A stretch of 61,003 bases of DNA from Candidatus Didemnitutus sp. (GCA_023701285.1 JAMPXH010000009.1:1-61003), one strand, 5' to 3'; shown: positions 18,178-27,821, counted from the first letter of the stretch. Notes: a model not told the origin generated them from the letters alone. Made by a program: numbers and translations.

Positions 18178-18584
18178 GCGGTCTCTACCAGAAGCGCCGC
18201 AAACGGCCCGAGATGAACCTCGTGCCGTTGATCGACGTGCTCGTGATGTTGATTTTCTTCGCGTTCGTCACGATGCAGTTCCGCTCCGTGGCCACGATGA
18301 ACCTGACGCTCCCCAAGGTGGAGACGGCAGGCAAGAGCGAGCTGAAGGATTCCGTCTCGATCTCCATCACGAAGGAAGGTGCCTACACCTTCCAGTCCGG
18401 CGCGCGCAGCGCGACCGTGAGCGCGGCGGAGCTGGAGCGCCTGATCAACGAACTCGGCGGCATCACGAAGGACGTGACGGTGCTCATCCGGTCCGACGAG
18501 AACACGCCGCTGCGCTTCATCACCGAGGCGATGGACATCTGCCGCAAGAACGGTCTAAACAAGATTCGGTTGCAGTCGCGCTAA
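18174..18584 (+). CDS. exbD: ExbD/TolR-type biopolymer transport protein
   Basis: Partner of ExbB. Its 136 residues have the single N-terminal membrane helix MNLVPLIDVLVMLIFFAFVT containing the conserved proton-path Asp, followed by a periplasmic domain ending NGLNKIRLQSR. The start ATG lies inside the exbB stop (ATGA). It lacks the later helices of fusion forms and looks complete. Confidence 0.9.
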   Translation: MSGLYQKRRKRPEMNLVPLIDVLVMLIFFAFVTMQFRSVATMNLTLPKVETAGKSELKDSVSISITKEGAYTFQSGARSATVSAAELERLINELGGITKDVTVLIRSDENTPLRFITEAMDICRKNGLNKIRLQSR

Positions 18585-18714
18585 GCGCGGCGACCTCCGG
18601 CTATCGGCGCAACCCGCGCTGCGGACGATGCGCTGAGCCAGAACGAACGACGACGGGCGTAGACCGGCGCTACCGTTCGCTTGCGCCGCGGGATGCAGCG
18701 GTCAGCGTGGCGCC

Positions 18715-19404
18715 ATGTCGAAGTTCATCGTCATCACGGGTGTCACCAAGGGACTCGGTCGCGCACTCGCCGAGTGGTATATCGCGAACGGTCATACTGT
18801 CGCGGGTTGCGGTCGCAGCTCGGAGATCCTCGACCTGCGTTTCACGCACCCGGCGCAGCACGATTTCTCGGTGGTCGATGTGACCGATGAAACCAAGGTC
18901 TCGATCTGGGCGGCGAAGCTCTGCGGACCGGATGTCGCGCCCGACCTGCTGATCTGCAACGCCGGCGTGATGAACACGCCCGCGCCGCTCTGGAAAGTGC
19001 CGGCCCAGGAATTCAACCGCGTGATCGACGTGAACGTGAAGGGTGTCGCCACGGTGCTGCGCCACTTCGTGCCGCCCATGATCGCTCGGGGCAGCGGCAC
19101 GATCGTCACGCTCAGCTCCGGCTGGGGCCGGAGCACGTCGCCGGACGTGGCGCCGTATTGCGCGTCGAAGTTCGCCGTCGAGGGCCTCACGCAGGCGCTG
19201 GCGCAGGAATTGCCGTCGGGGCTGGCCGCCGTGGCACTCAATCCCGGCATCATCGACACCGACATGCTGCGCCAATGCTGGAGCGACGAGGCGGGCGGCT
19301 ACGCCAAGCCCGCGGACTGGGCGAAAATCGCGGGGCCTTATCTGCTGCAGCTGGGAGCGAAGGACAACGGTCGCTCGCTCACCGTGCCGGAGCAGGGCGG
19401 ATGA
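18715..19404 (+). CDS. Short-chain dehydrogenase/reductase
   Basis: NAD(P)-dependent oxidoreductase of the classical SDR type, 229 residues. Seen are the nucleotide-binding TGVTKGLG near the N-terminus, the NAG motif (LLICNAGVMN), the catalytic Ser in IVTLSSGWG and the Tyr-X3-Lys motif YCASK. The C-terminal region is short, giving little substrate information. It stands alone between exbD and the convergent peptidase. The substrate is unknown. Confidence 0.88.
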   Translation: MSKFIVITGVTKGLGRALAEWYIANGHTVAGCGRSSEILDLRFTHPAQHDFSVVDVTDETKVSIWAAKLCGPDVAPDLLICNAGVMNTPAPLWKVPAQEFNRVIDVNVKGVATVLRHFVPPMIARGSGTIVTLSSGWGRSTSPDVAPYCASKFAVEGLTQALAQELPSGLAAVALNPGIIDTDMLRQCWSDEAGGYAKPADWAKIAGPYLLQLGAKDNGRSLTVPEQGG

Positions 19405-19419
19405 TCCGGCGCCGGCGCT

Positions 19420-21621
19420 TCAGTTGCCCGCACCCTTGAGGTGCTGGTGGAAGAAATCCATCACGCGCTGGTCGCGGCGCAGGCGCACGAGCGGATCGCT
19501 GATCATGTGCGTGCCGAGCATCGGCAGCAGATCGTAGGATTTGCCGGCCATGAAAAGCGCGTCGGCCATTTGCAGGGTGTGTTGGAAATAGACGTTATCG
19601 TCGGTCAGGCCGTGCACGAGCATCAGCGGCCGGCTGAGTTCATCGGCGTAGGTGGTGGCGTTGCTGATGCGATAGGCGTCGGGATGTTCTTGGGGCAGGC
19701 CGAGGTAACGCTCCGTGTAGTGCGTGTCGTAATTTTCCCAGGTGATGACCGGTGCGCCGGCCACGCCCGCACGGAAGATGTCGGGCCGGCGCAACACCGC
19801 CATGGCGCTGAAATAGCCGCCCCAGGACCAGCCCTGCACGCCGACGCGCGTGAGGTCGAGTTCGGGAAACTCCGCCGCGAGCGCCTGCAGTCCGGCGATC
19901 TGGTCGTTCAGCGCCGTGTCGATGAAGTTGAACTTGATGACGCGCTCCCAATCGCGGCCGCGCCACGGCGTGCCCCGGCCGTCGACTCGCACGACGACAT
20001 AACCTTGGTCGGCCATCCACTGGTCGAGCAGGTAGTCGCGCATGAGGGCGTTGACGCGCTTCACGCCCGGGCCGGCGTAGACGTAGAGGATGACCGGGTA
20101 TTTTTTTGTGGCGTCGAAATCCGCCGGTCGCGTCACGGCGGCGTCGAAGGCGGGCATGCTCTTGGTCTGCACGAGCTGCGTGCTCGGGCGGCGCGGCGGG
20201 GTCTCGGCCACGCTGCGGAGGACGGCGAGCGTGGTGCCATCGCGGTCGATGACCTGCGCGCCGGAGCGTCCGCTGAAGAGCTCGTAGCTGTGCACGAGCC
20301 GGCCCGTGCCGGCGCCGAGCACGGCGCTGTGGTGGCCGGTCTCCCGGGTGAGTTGCGTGCCCGGACCGCCGGCGAGCGGGAAACGCCAGAGCTGCACCTC
20401 GCGCGGATCGTGGCCGCCGCGCACAAAGACGCTGCCGCTCGTCTCGTCGACGCCGATCAGGCCGCGATAGCCGAAAGGCACGGGCGTCAGCTCGCGCACG
20501 AGCTGGCCGGAGGCATCGCGCAACTCGACCTGCCACGTGCCGCGGCGCTCCGTGGTCCAGAGGAAGCGGGTGCCGTCCTTGAGCCAGACGGGCAACTCCT
20601 GTTCGTAATCGAGATTGAGCCAGGCGAGGTCGGTCTCGCGCAGCAGTTCCGTCGTCGCGCCCGTGGCCGGGTCGACGCGGAGCAGGACTTGCTCCGTCTG
20701 CTCGCGGTTTTGCACGAGCACGGTGAGGTGTCCGCCCGCGGCGGCCCACTGCACGCGCGCGACGTAGGGATACGTGGTGGCATCCCACTGCACCCAGCGA
20801 GGCTCGCCGCCCTCGCGTGCGAGCAGAGCGAGGCGCACGACGGCGTTGGGCGAGCCGGCCTTGGGATAGGCGAAGCGGGCGGGCTTTTCCTCGGGCTGCA
20901 GGGCGTTGGCGATGTAGCGGGTCTCGACGCCCGTCTCGTCGGTCTGCTGGTAAAGCAGGGTGGAGGAATCGGGCGACCACCAGTAGCCTTCGTCGCGTTT
21001 CATTTCTTCCTGCGCGACAAATTCGGAAGTGCCGTGGCTGAGCGAATCGGTGGCGCCGTGCGTGAGCTGGCGTGCCGTCTGCGTGGCGAGGTCGATGATC
21101 CAGAGTTCGCGCGCCTGCACGCCGGACACATGCCGGCCGTCGGGCGAGAAGCGCGGATCGATCCAGTTTTCGCCGGGCAAAGCGGTGAAGCGCTGGCTGG
21201 CGCGGTCGACGACGTAGAGCTTGCCCGAGAGGGTGACGAGCAGGCTGGCGCCGTCGCGCGACATTTCGAACGCGGTGAAGCCACGCAGGCTCTGGCGCTG
21301 GCGCTCGCGGCGCGCTTTTTCCTCGGCGGAAAGCGTTTCCTCGCCGGCGCCGAGGATCTGCTCCGGCGAGAGCAACTCGCGCTCGGCGCCGGTGGCGACG
21401 GTGAATTCGTAAAGGCGCAGCGTGGGATTGCGCGGTGCCGCGCGCAGGAAGATCACATGCTCGCCGTCGGGCGTGAGCCGGGGCGAGACGGGGCGGCCGA
21501 GCGTGTAGTTGCGGGTTTCGGCGAGGTCGCGGAAGAACTTCAGGTTGGCGTCGTCGTCCGCACGCGCGAATCCGAGGCAGGGAATGACGCAGGCCAGCAG
21601 GGCAAGGCGCAAAAGGGGCAT
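19420..21621 (-). CDS. Secreted S9-family dipeptidyl/prolyl oligopeptidase
   Basis: A dipeptidyl-peptidase IV-like serine peptidase acting outside the cytoplasm. The ATG at 21621 gives a signal peptide (MPLLRLALLACVIPCLGFARA) on a 733-residue protein. The N-terminal half is a beta-propeller with DPP-IV-type blocks (WSPDSSTLLYQQTDE). The C-terminal alpha/beta hydrolase carries the nucleophile in GWSWGGYF (about 599), the Asp in HGLTDDNV (about 674) and the His in LGTHMISD (about 703). A start 21 residues upstream would hide the signal peptide. It probably releases dipeptides from proline-containing peptides in the periplasm. Confidence 0.9.
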   Translation of the reverse strand: MPLLRLALLACVIPCLGFARADDDANLKFFRDLAETRNYTLGRPVSPRLTPDGEHVIFLRAAPRNPTLRLYEFTVATGAERELLSPEQILGAGEETLSAEEKARRERQRQSLRGFTAFEMSRDGASLLVTLSGKLYVVDRASQRFTALPGENWIDPRFSPDGRHVSGVQARELWIIDLATQTARQLTHGATDSLSHGTSEFVAQEEMKRDEGYWWSPDSSTLLYQQTDETGVETRYIANALQPEEKPARFAYPKAGSPNAVVRLALLAREGGEPRWVQWDATTYPYVARVQWAAAGGHLTVLVQNREQTEQVLLRVDPATGATTELLRETDLAWLNLDYEQELPVWLKDGTRFLWTTERRGTWQVELRDASGQLVRELTPVPFGYRGLIGVDETSGSVFVRGGHDPREVQLWRFPLAGGPGTQLTRETGHHSAVLGAGTGRLVHSYELFSGRSGAQVIDRDGTTLAVLRSVAETPPRRPSTQLVQTKSMPAFDAAVTRPADFDATKKYPVILYVYAGPGVKRVNALMRDYLLDQWMADQGYVVVRVDGRGTPWRGRDWERVIKFNFIDTALNDQIAGLQALAAEFPELDLTRVGVQGWSWGGYFSAMAVLRRPDIFRAGVAGAPVITWENYDTHYTERYLGLPQEHPDAYRISNATTYADELSRPLMLVHGLTDDNVYFQHTLQMADALFMAGKSYDLLPMLGTHMISDPLVRLRRDQRVMDFFHQHLKGAGN

Positions 21622-21735
21622 GGGGAAATGCAAGGTGCCGGCGCAAAAATGTCCACGCAGCTTTGGACTCGTTGCGCCCGGCACGAAAGGCCGGGGCCGG
21701 GTGGCTCCGTCGCAGCGTGGCGGCGGAACGGGGCG

Positions 21736-22212
21736 CTAATCGCGCGTTTTAGAGTCGAGGATAAGGGTCACCGGACCGTCATTGACGAGCGACACCTGCA
21801 TCATGGCGCCGAACTCGCCGGTCTGCACGCGTTCGGTTGCGTCCGAAGGCGGCGAGCCGGCCAGCGCCGCGCGGAGTTGGGCGATGAACTGTTCGTAGAG
21901 TGGGCGCGCGTGCTCGGGGCGGGCGGCGGCGTGGAAGGACGGGCGCGTGCCTTTGGCGGTGCTGGCGTGGAGCGTGAACTGGCTGACGACCAGGATGCCG
22001 CCGCCGATGTCGGCGACCGAGCGGTTCATCTGCCCGTCGGCGTCGGCGAAGATGCGCAGCTTGGCGATCTTTTGCGCGAGCCACTCGCCGTCGGCGGCGG
22101 TGTCGGCGGGCTCGATGCCTTGCAGCAGGAGCAGGCCGCGGCCGATCTCACCGGTCACGCGTCCGTCGACCGTGACGCGGGCGGAGGAAACGCGCTGCAG
22201 GACGACTCGCAT
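21736..22212 (-). CDS. dtd: D-aminoacyl-tRNA deacylase
   Basis: Removes D-amino acids (and glycine mischarged on tRNA-Ala) from tRNA. A 158-residue protein beginning [19 protein letters not shown], with the two DTD signatures: SQFTL near residue 76 and the NDGPVTL cross-subunit Pro motif near 144. The length is a little above the usual 145-150. It lies upstream of the S9 peptidase gene on the same strand, 114 bases away. Confidence 0.95.
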   Translation of the reverse strand: MRVVLQRVSSARVTVDGRVTGEIGRGLLLLQGIEPADTAADGEWLAQKIAKLRIFADADGQMNRSVADIGGGILVVSQFTLHASTAKGTRPSFHAAARPEHARPLYEQFIAQLRAALAGSPPSDATERVQTGEFGAMMQVSLVNDGPVTLILDSKTRD

Positions 22213-22316
22213 GGCTCGTGGGATTAAACGGAATCCAGCGGCAAGTGAGAGGGACGCGGCGGGCGAAGCGCCCTTGTTGCTGGGGAACTTGCCGCTTGGG
22301 TTGCGTGCGCTGCCCG

Positions 22317-23504
22317 TCAGGTCAGCGGGACGTGCGGCTCGACGTCGGCGTCGTAGTTGATGCCGGGCAGGCCGAAGCCGAAGAGCTTGAGAAACTCCGT
22401 GCGGTAACCGGCGATGTCGGTGAGCTGGGCGAGGTTCTCGGTGGTGACCTGCGGCCAGATCGCGGAGACCTTGGCCTGCACATCGGGGCGCATCTCCCAG
22501 TCGTCCACGCGCACGCGGCCTTCGGAGTCAAAGCGCGGGGTGTTGCCGTTGTAGAGGTGGGTGGCGAAGAGGCGTTGCATCTGCTCGATGCAGCCTTCGT
22601 GGATGCCCATCTCCTTCATGACGCGGTAGAGGATAGAGATGTAGAGCGGCACGACCGGGATGGCGGAACTGGCCTGGGTGACGAGCGCCTTGTTCACGGA
22701 GATGAAGGCTTGGCCGTTGCCGTGGGCCTTGAGCTTGGCGTCGATGGCGCGGGCGGCGCGCTCGAGGTCGAGCTTGGCGCGGCCGATGGTGCCGTCCTTG
22801 TAGATCGGCCAGGTGTGCACGGGGCCGATGTAGGAATAGGCCATGGCGGTGGCGCCGGGCGCGAGCAGGTTGGCGCCGGCGAGGGCGTCCATCCACATTT
22901 CCCAATCTTCGCCGCCCATGACGGCGACGGTGTCGGCTGTGGCGGCTTCGTCGGCGGGCTCGATGGTGACTTCGCTGACGATGCCCTTGTCGGTGTCGAC
23001 GGTCTTGTTGGTGTAAGCAGCGGCGAGCGGTTGGAGCGTGGACTTGTGCACGACGCCGGTCTTCGGATGCGTGCGGCGCGGGGAGGCGAGGGAGTAGACG
23101 ACGAGGTCGATCGGACCCATGTCGCGGGCGATGAGGGCGAGGGCCTGCTGCTTGATGTCGTCGGAGAAGGCGTCGCCGTTGAGGTTGGCGGCGTAAAGGC
23201 CGGCGGCGCGGGCGGCGTTGGTGAAAGCGATGCTGTTATACCAACCCGGCGTGGCGGGGCGGTCGTCCTCGGAGGGGCGCTCGAAGAAGATGCCGAGGGT
23301 CTTGGCGCCGGAGCCGAAGGCGGCGGCGATGCGCGAGGCGAGGCCGTAGCCGGTGGACGATCCGATGACGAGGACGTTGCGCGGGCCGCCTTGGATCGGG
23401 CCCTTGGCTTTGACGTAATCAATCTGCTCCTGCACGTGCGCAGCGCAGCCGGTGGGGTGCGCTGTCACACAAACAAAGCCACGGACCTTCGGTTTGATAA
23501 TCAT
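22317..23504 (-). CDS. fabV: Enoyl-ACP reductase FabV
   Basis: Catalyses the last reduction of the fatty-acid elongation cycle with NAD(P)H; the same family includes trans-2-enoyl-CoA reductases. Its 395 residues fit FabV. Seen are the dinucleotide site [17 protein letters not shown] and the family Tyr-X8-Lys active site ([12 protein letters not shown]). FabV is characteristically insensitive to triclosan in studied bacteria; that is family knowledge and not visible here. Whether another enoyl reductase exists cannot be seen. Confidence 0.95.
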   Translation of the reverse strand: MIIKPKVRGFVCVTAHPTGCAAHVQEQIDYVKAKGPIQGGPRNVLVIGSSTGYGLASRIAAAFGSGAKTLGIFFERPSEDDRPATPGWYNSIAFTNAARAAGLYAANLNGDAFSDDIKQQALALIARDMGPIDLVVYSLASPRRTHPKTGVVHKSTLQPLAAAYTNKTVDTDKGIVSEVTIEPADEAATADTVAVMGGEDWEMWMDALAGANLLAPGATAMAYSYIGPVHTWPIYKDGTIGRAKLDLERAARAIDAKLKAHGNGQAFISVNKALVTQASSAIPVVPLYISILYRVMKEMGIHEGCIEQMQRLFATHLYNGNTPRFDSEGRVRVDDWEMRPDVQAKVSAIWPQVTTENLAQLTDIAGYRTEFLKLFGFGLPGINYDADVEPHVPLT

Positions 23505-23596
23505 ACGCGCGGGAGTCTTCCGGTGGCCGGGCGGGTGACAAGTGCCAAGTTTCGGTCAGCCTTGCGCGGTCGCCGGCTTGCGTAACCAGCCTGAAA

Positions 23597-24433
23597 TCAG
23601 CGCTTCCCGAGCAACACGAGGGGGCCTTCGGCCTTCGGCACGCCGCCGGCTTTTTCCAAGCTGATGGCGAACGCAGCGGCCTCGGCGATGGGCTTGTCGC
23701 CCTTGAAGGTGAGCGTGGCCTTGCCGGTGGCGTCGGGCTTGAACACGCCGCCGTCGACGGGGATCGGATACTGCGGATCGATGACCCAAATCTGGTAATC
23801 CTGTGCGGCGGCGATGGCGGGGAGCTGCTCGACGGTGAGCAGGCCGCTTTGCTGCTCGGGGTCCCAGACGGCGATTGCTTTCGCCTCGGGGGTGTTGTCG
23901 AGCAGGGAGGCGAGCGCGGTGATCTTCAGGCGGCTCAGATCCTCGCTGCGCTGCAGGCGGCTGCCGAGGTCGGCGATCATCTTCTCGGCGAGGAGGGTGC
24001 GCTCGTCGAGTTGCGACCGGGCCATGCGGTAAGCGACGTCGGCCAGTTCGCGTTCGGCGCGGAGGGCCGTGTTTTCGGAGCGCAGCGTGTAGGCGCCGAA
24101 CCCGAACCAAGCGGCGGCCAAGGCGAAGCCGGCGGCGGCAGCCCAAGGCATGAGGCGGGACAGCGAGAAGGGGACGATGTTGTCCGGCACCGGCGGCGGA
24201 GCGGACTCTGTCTGCTGCCCGGCGGCGCGAAGGATGGAGTCCTTCAGGCCGGAGGGGGGATCGATTTGCGGCGCGGCGAAGGCGAGGGCGGCGGCGGCTT
24301 CGCGCAGTTCGGGCACGAGGCGGCGCAGGTCGGCGCGCGAGGCCAGCTCGGTTTCGAACGCGTTCCGCTCGGCGCCGTCGAGGAGGTCGAGGGCGTAGAG
24401 CGCGGCCAGTTCTTCGTGGTGCTCGCTGTTCAT
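23597..24433 (-). CDS. Anti-sigma factor, RskA-like
   Basis: Inner-membrane anti-sigma factor, 278 residues. The N-terminal region (HHEELAALYALDLLDGAERN) is the zinc-less anti-sigma domain type. A single transmembrane helix follows near 94-113 (PWAAAAGFALAAAWFGFGAY), then a periplasmic coiled segment and the RskA C-terminal beta domain (QDYQIWVIDPQYPIPVDGGV). Its ATG overlaps the sigma gene's stop (ATGA), so the two are co-expressed and it should hold that sigma factor inactive until a periplasmic signal arrives. Confidence 0.88.
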   Translation of the reverse strand: MNSEHHEELAALYALDLLDGAERNAFETELASRADLRRLVPELREAAAALAFAAPQIDPPSGLKDSILRAAGQQTESAPPPVPDNIVPFSLSRLMPWAAAAGFALAAAWFGFGAYTLRSENTALRAERELADVAYRMARSQLDERTLLAEKMIADLGSRLQRSEDLSRLKITALASLLDNTPEAKAIAVWDPEQQSGLLTVEQLPAIAAAQDYQIWVIDPQYPIPVDGGVFKPDATGKATLTFKGDKPIAEAAAFAISLEKAGGVPKAEGPLVLLGKR

Positions 24434-25035
24434 AGCCGCGAGGCAAGGGTTTCGCGCAACCGGAGCAGTCCGCGCCGGATGCGGGCTTTGACGGTGCCCA
24501 GGGGCTCGCCGAGCTGCTCGGCGATCTGCTGCTGGGTGAGCCCGCGGAAGAACGCGAGTTCGATGGCGGTGCGTTGCTCGTCACCGAGGCTGGTGAGGGC
24601 GTGGCGCACGGCGCCGGCCTTCTCGCGCAGCCAAAGGGCGTCGGCGGAGTCGGTCTCGCCGGAGTGGGCGGGCGGATGGATGTCCGGGGCCGATTCCTGG
24701 ACGATTTCCGCGCGGCGCTTGCGCATGCGGATGCGGTCGAGGGCGCGGTTGCGGGTGAGGGTGGCGGCCCAGGAAAAATAGGAGCCGCGCTCCGGCTGAT
24801 AATCCGCGGCCTTGTGCCAGAGTTGGAGGAAGACGTCCTGCACGACGTCCTGCGCCTCGGCGGCATCGCCGGTCACGCGGAGGGCGAGCGAGTAGAGGGG
24901 CTTGGCGAGCAGGTCGTAGAGCTTGCCCAAGGCGGCCTTGTCGCCGCGGGCCATGGCGGCTGCGAGCTCCGCGTGGTGGCGGGCGGGGTCGGTCGGCGGC
25001 TCGTCCATGCCGGGCGTGGGCATCGCCGGTCTCAT
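24430..25035 (-). CDS. ECF RNA polymerase sigma factor (SigK-like)
   Basis: An ECF sigma factor with region 2 (GKLYDLLAKPLYSLALRVTG, DVVQDVFLQLWHKA, YFSWAATLTRNRALDRIRMR) and region 4 (LGDEQRTAIELAFFRGLTQQ, then GTVKARIRRGLLRLRETLA). The preferred ATG at 25035 has a GAGGAG 10 bases upstream and gives 201 residues. Later starts at MPTPGMDEPP are possible, and an earlier non-ATG extension is unlikely. It is paired with the RskA-like gene downstream. No conserved promoter copy for autoregulation was recognised upstream. Confidence 0.92.
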   Translation of the reverse strand: MRPAMPTPGMDEPPTDPARHHAELAAAMARGDKAALGKLYDLLAKPLYSLALRVTGDAAEAQDVVQDVFLQLWHKAADYQPERGSYFSWAATLTRNRALDRIRMRKRRAEIVQESAPDIHPPAHSGETDSADALWLREKAGAVRHALTSLGDEQRTAIELAFFRGLTQQQIAEQLGEPLGTVKARIRRGLLRLRETLASRL

Positions 25036-25201
25036 GCGCGGACGCTCCTCGCGCCGTGCGGTGGCCGTGCACCAGGCGGGAAAGAGAGGGAGCGTTGAGA
25101 CGATGGCCGTAGACACTTCATGGTTTATACGCGTCCGCGATGGAGCGGGATGCAGGCTTGTTGCAGGTGAGGGGTTGGCAACACGGATTCTTCGCGGAAT
25201 T

Positions 25202-25294
25202 TCACAGCCAGAGCAGGCCGATCACGCCCAAGGCGGCGAGCAATGCGAGGTAGGTGAGGATCTTCCGTTCCTGTTTGGTGAGGGAGAAAATCAT
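25202..25294 (-). CDS. 30-residue single-helix membrane micro-ORF coupled to the exosortase
   Basis: The encoded peptide is short: a basic leader MIFSLTKQERKI and one hydrophobic helix LTYLALLAALGVIGLLWL. Its ATG overlaps the exosortase stop as ATGA, a layout typical of translational coupling. The start resembles the N-terminal anchors of some helix-hairpin-helix proteins, so it may instead be a remnant of such a gene. It is too short for automatic gene callers. No function can be assigned. Confidence 0.5.
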   Translation of the reverse strand: MIFSLTKQERKILTYLALLAALGVIGLLWL

Positions 25295-26940
25295 GGGGCC
25301 AGGCCGAGAGGGGCGAGGTTGTCCTGAAGCTGACGCAGCAAGGGTTCGGCGGCGAGCTCGGACCAAGGCAGGTTGCTGGACATGCGCACGAAATACTGGG
25401 AACCCTCGCGGCGGAAGCCGTAGCGCAAGCCGAGTTCCAGCAGGGCCGGGATCGAGTAGGGGTCGCGGTAATTGATCACGCGGCCGTCGAAGATGTGCCA
25501 GAACCAGACGTGCTGGGCGGCCGGTCCGCGGGTGAACAGCCGGTATTCCGCCGGCGGCAGCGCCCGGCCGGCGAGATCGAGCGCGAGCCGCGGGGTGGCG
25601 TTCGTCTGCGCCACCCAGCCCGAGCCCGGCCAGCAGGCATCGGGCGTATGGGAGGCGACCATGCTCACCGGGACCTGACCGGGGGCCCAATGCGCGATGT
25701 AAACGGTGAGTTGCTCCACGCGCTCGCCGCGACGCCGCAGGTAAGTGCGTTGGGCGAGATGTTCGGTCTGCAAAGTCTCGGAAAATTGATAGAGGTCCTG
25801 CGCCGTCACGACCTGCCAGCCTTCGCTCGCGACGGGCAGCAACCGGTCGGGTTCGAAGGCGATGTCTGCCGTCCGCACTTCCGTCGAGCGCGGGTAGAAG
25901 GCAAAGAAGAGCCCCACCGCGACCAACACCGCCGAGCCGCCTGCGAAGACCCAGGACGCCGCGCGCACGGACGAAGCGGAAGGAGCCGGTTCCTGAACGA
26001 CAGCTGTGTCCGGTGCGACGCCGGCCGGCGCAGGTGTCAGCGCGTCTTCGCTCAGCCAGCTGGCCAGCAAGGCGAGCAGGGCGGCGGTGATGCCGAGGAT
26101 CGCGAAGCCGGTGGTGTCGTGCCAGAAGCCGTTGATGTCGACCCCGCGGTTGGCCAGCAGCGTCAACAGCAGCGAGCGCAGGTAATTCATCGCGATGGCC
26201 AGCAGCGGGGCGATCGTGATGAGCAGCGCGCGCGCCCAATACCGGCGCACCAACCAACCGGAGAAAAAGACACCGGCGTAGAGGCAGGAGAGCAGGCTGC
26301 GGATGCCGCTGCAGGCTTCCTCGACGCCGACACTGGTGTTGGCCAGCTCGATGACATTGCCCGACTGACGCGCGGGGATGCCGAGGATGTGGAGGGCGTT
26401 GAGCACGCCGGTGGTGACCCAGCCTTGCAGCTCCAACGTCAGCCGCGCGTAGGCGCCCGGCGGCAACGGCGAGGCCAGCACCCAGAGCGCGATTGCAGTC
26501 AGCACCGGCCAGTTGAACGGCACGGCGCGCACGCGTTCCCCGGCCAGGATCAACAATCCGCCTCCGAGCGCGGCGGCCAAGGCGCAGGCGAGGAGAAATT
26601 TCACCACGGAGTGCGACCAACCCAGCGAGGCGGCCAGCAGGCCGGCCATGGCGAAGGCGACCAGCGCCGCGGCGAGCGCCACGCCCACGCCGACTGACAC
26701 CCAAGCACCCTCCGGCACCCAGCGGCGCGTGCCGCTGGTCCAGCCCTCGCGCACAAGCAGCGCAAAGATCAGGGGGGCGAACAAACCGTGCGAGAGGTCC
26801 GGGTTGTCCATCCACTCCGGCCAGAGCAGCCAGATGAACCCGCCCAGGAAAAGCGCCATCGGCCCGAGCACGAGCAACGCCGGACCCGCGAGCCAATCGC
26901 GCAAAGGTCGGGGAGCGGGGCGCTCGGAAGGAGGCGTCAT
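25291..26940 (-). CDS. Exosortase fused to an EpsI-type C-terminal domain
   Basis: A membrane transpeptidase-like enzyme expected to process proteins with C-terminal PEP-CTERM-like sorting tails. The N-terminal part is a polytopic membrane domain with the exosortase residues: Cys in VEEACSGIRS (about 209), Arg in NYLRSLLL (about 252) and His in FWHDTTGF (about 272). A linker and a last helix (AASWVFAGGSAVLVAVGLFF) precede an EpsI/DUF3485-like domain (about 375-549). The ATG at 26940 is chosen over a TTG at 26994. The exopolysaccharide export genes at 36-41 kb may belong to the same physiological system, but no substrate with a sorting tail was seen in the window. Confidence 0.87.
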   Translation of the reverse strand: MTPPSERPAPRPLRDWLAGPALLVLGPMALFLGGFIWLLWPEWMDNPDLSHGLFAPLIFALLVREGWTSGTRRWVPEGAWVSVGVGVALAAALVAFAMAGLLAASLGWSHSVVKFLLACALAAALGGGLLILAGERVRAVPFNWPVLTAIALWVLASPLPPGAYARLTLELQGWVTTGVLNALHILGIPARQSGNVIELANTSVGVEEACSGIRSLLSCLYAGVFFSGWLVRRYWARALLITIAPLLAIAMNYLRSLLLTLLANRGVDINGFWHDTTGFAILGITAALLALLASWLSEDALTPAPAGVAPDTAVVQEPAPSASSVRAASWVFAGGSAVLVAVGLFFAFYPRSTEVRTADIAFEPDRLLPVASEGWQVVTAQDLYQFSETLQTEHLAQRTYLRRRGERVEQLTVYIAHWAPGQVPVSMVASHTPDACWPGSGWVAQTNATPRLALDLAGRALPPAEYRLFTRGPAAQHVWFWHIFDGRVINYRDPYSIPALLELGLRYGFRREGSQYFVRMSSNLPWSELAAEPLLRQLQDNLAPLGLAP

Positions 26941-27089
26941 GCAGGTCGCGCAGGCGCGACCGGAGAAACCTAAAATACGGCTCCCGTGCCGCAAGGCGCA
27001 TCTGCCGGCGGGTCCGGCCGCGCAGGACGATTTTTGGCGTCGGCCCTTTGACGAACGGCTGAAAATGGCTTGTCTGAGCGCACTCTCTT

Positions 27090-27707
27090 ATGAACCGCCT
27101 CAAGACCCTCCTCGCCTGTGCCGCGGTTTCCGCGGCCCTGTTCACCTCCGTCCACGCCGCACCCGAAGTCGGACAGCCCGCGCCCGATTTCACGCTGACC
27201 GACATCAACGGCCAGACTCACACCCTCTCCTCCTTCAAGGGCAAGACCGTCGTGCTCGAGTGGGTGAATCCCGAGTGCCCGGTGGTGATCAAACATTACG
27301 AGAAGAGCGGCAACATGCCTGCGACGCAGAAGGTGGCGCAGGAACAGGGCGTGATCTGGCTTGCGATCAATTCCGGCCATCCCGGCGCGCAGGGCGACTT
27401 CGACAAAGCCCAAGTCGAGGCTTGGTCGAAGAAGAACGGCGCCGCGCAGACGGCCTACTTCCGCGACCAGGACGGCAAGGTCGGCAAGCTCTACGATGCA
27501 CGCACGACGCCGCACATGTTCATCATCAATGCGGAAGGCGTGCTCGTCTACGCCGGCGGCATCGACAGCATCCAAGGTGGCAACCCCGACGACATCGCCA
27601 AGGCGACCAACTACGTCAAAGCCGCTCTCGCCGACCTGCAAGCCGGGCGTCCCGTGGCCACGCCGGCCGCGCGACCCTACGGTTGCAGCGTGAAATACCG
27701 CAAGTAA
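27090..27707 (+). CDS. Exported thioredoxin-fold peroxiredoxin/TlpA-like protein
   Basis: A 205-residue protein with signal peptide MNRLKTLLACAAVSAALFTSVHA and an AhpC/TSA-redoxin core (GQPAPDFTLTDINGQTHTLS). The position of the usual CXXC or peroxidatic Cys reads NPECPVV, with one Cys near residue 63. A second Cys sits close to the C-terminus in PYGCSVKYRK and could be the resolving partner. This pattern occurs in exported redoxin-domain proteins of planctomycetes and verrucomicrobia. It probably reduces peroxides or disulfides in the periplasm. It is divergent from the exosortase. Confidence 0.82.
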   Translation: MNRLKTLLACAAVSAALFTSVHAAPEVGQPAPDFTLTDINGQTHTLSSFKGKTVVLEWVNPECPVVIKHYEKSGNMPATQKVAQEQGVIWLAINSGHPGAQGDFDKAQVEAWSKKNGAAQTAYFRDQDGKVGKLYDARTTPHMFIINAEGVLVYAGGIDSIQGGNPDDIAKATNYVKAALADLQAGRPVATPAARPYGCSVKYRK

Positions 27708-27738
27708 GCCGCCCGGAGTTTTTCATCCGTCCAAAACG

Positions 27739-27767
27739 AAGCCGGAGCATTTTCGCTCCGGCTTTTT
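27739..27767. terminator. Terminator between the redoxin and dapF-like genes
   Basis: AAGCCGGAGC (27739-27748) pairs with GCTCCGGCTT (27755-27764) around ATTTTC and is followed by TTT. It lies 31 bases past the redoxin stop. Confidence 0.85.
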
Positions 27768-27821
27768 GCTGGGTGGCGATCTCGCGCGCAGGCCGCGCGC
27801 GAGCGCGCCGGTCCGAGAAAA

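Noticed and set aside
18656-18677. Another REP-like element between exbD and the SDR gene
   Set aside because: It has GTAG and CTAC ends around ACCGGCG, but the stem is only 4 bp and the GTAGG head is absent.
19441-22227. 928-residue open frame antisense to the S9 peptidase and dtd genes
   Set aside because: Low-complexity shadow with no domains, crossing two real genes and their intergenic gap.
27048-27076. Sigma-70 promoter for the redoxin gene (TTGACG, 17-base spacer, TGTCTG)
   Set aside because: The -35 is good but the -10 is too weak to list as a feature.
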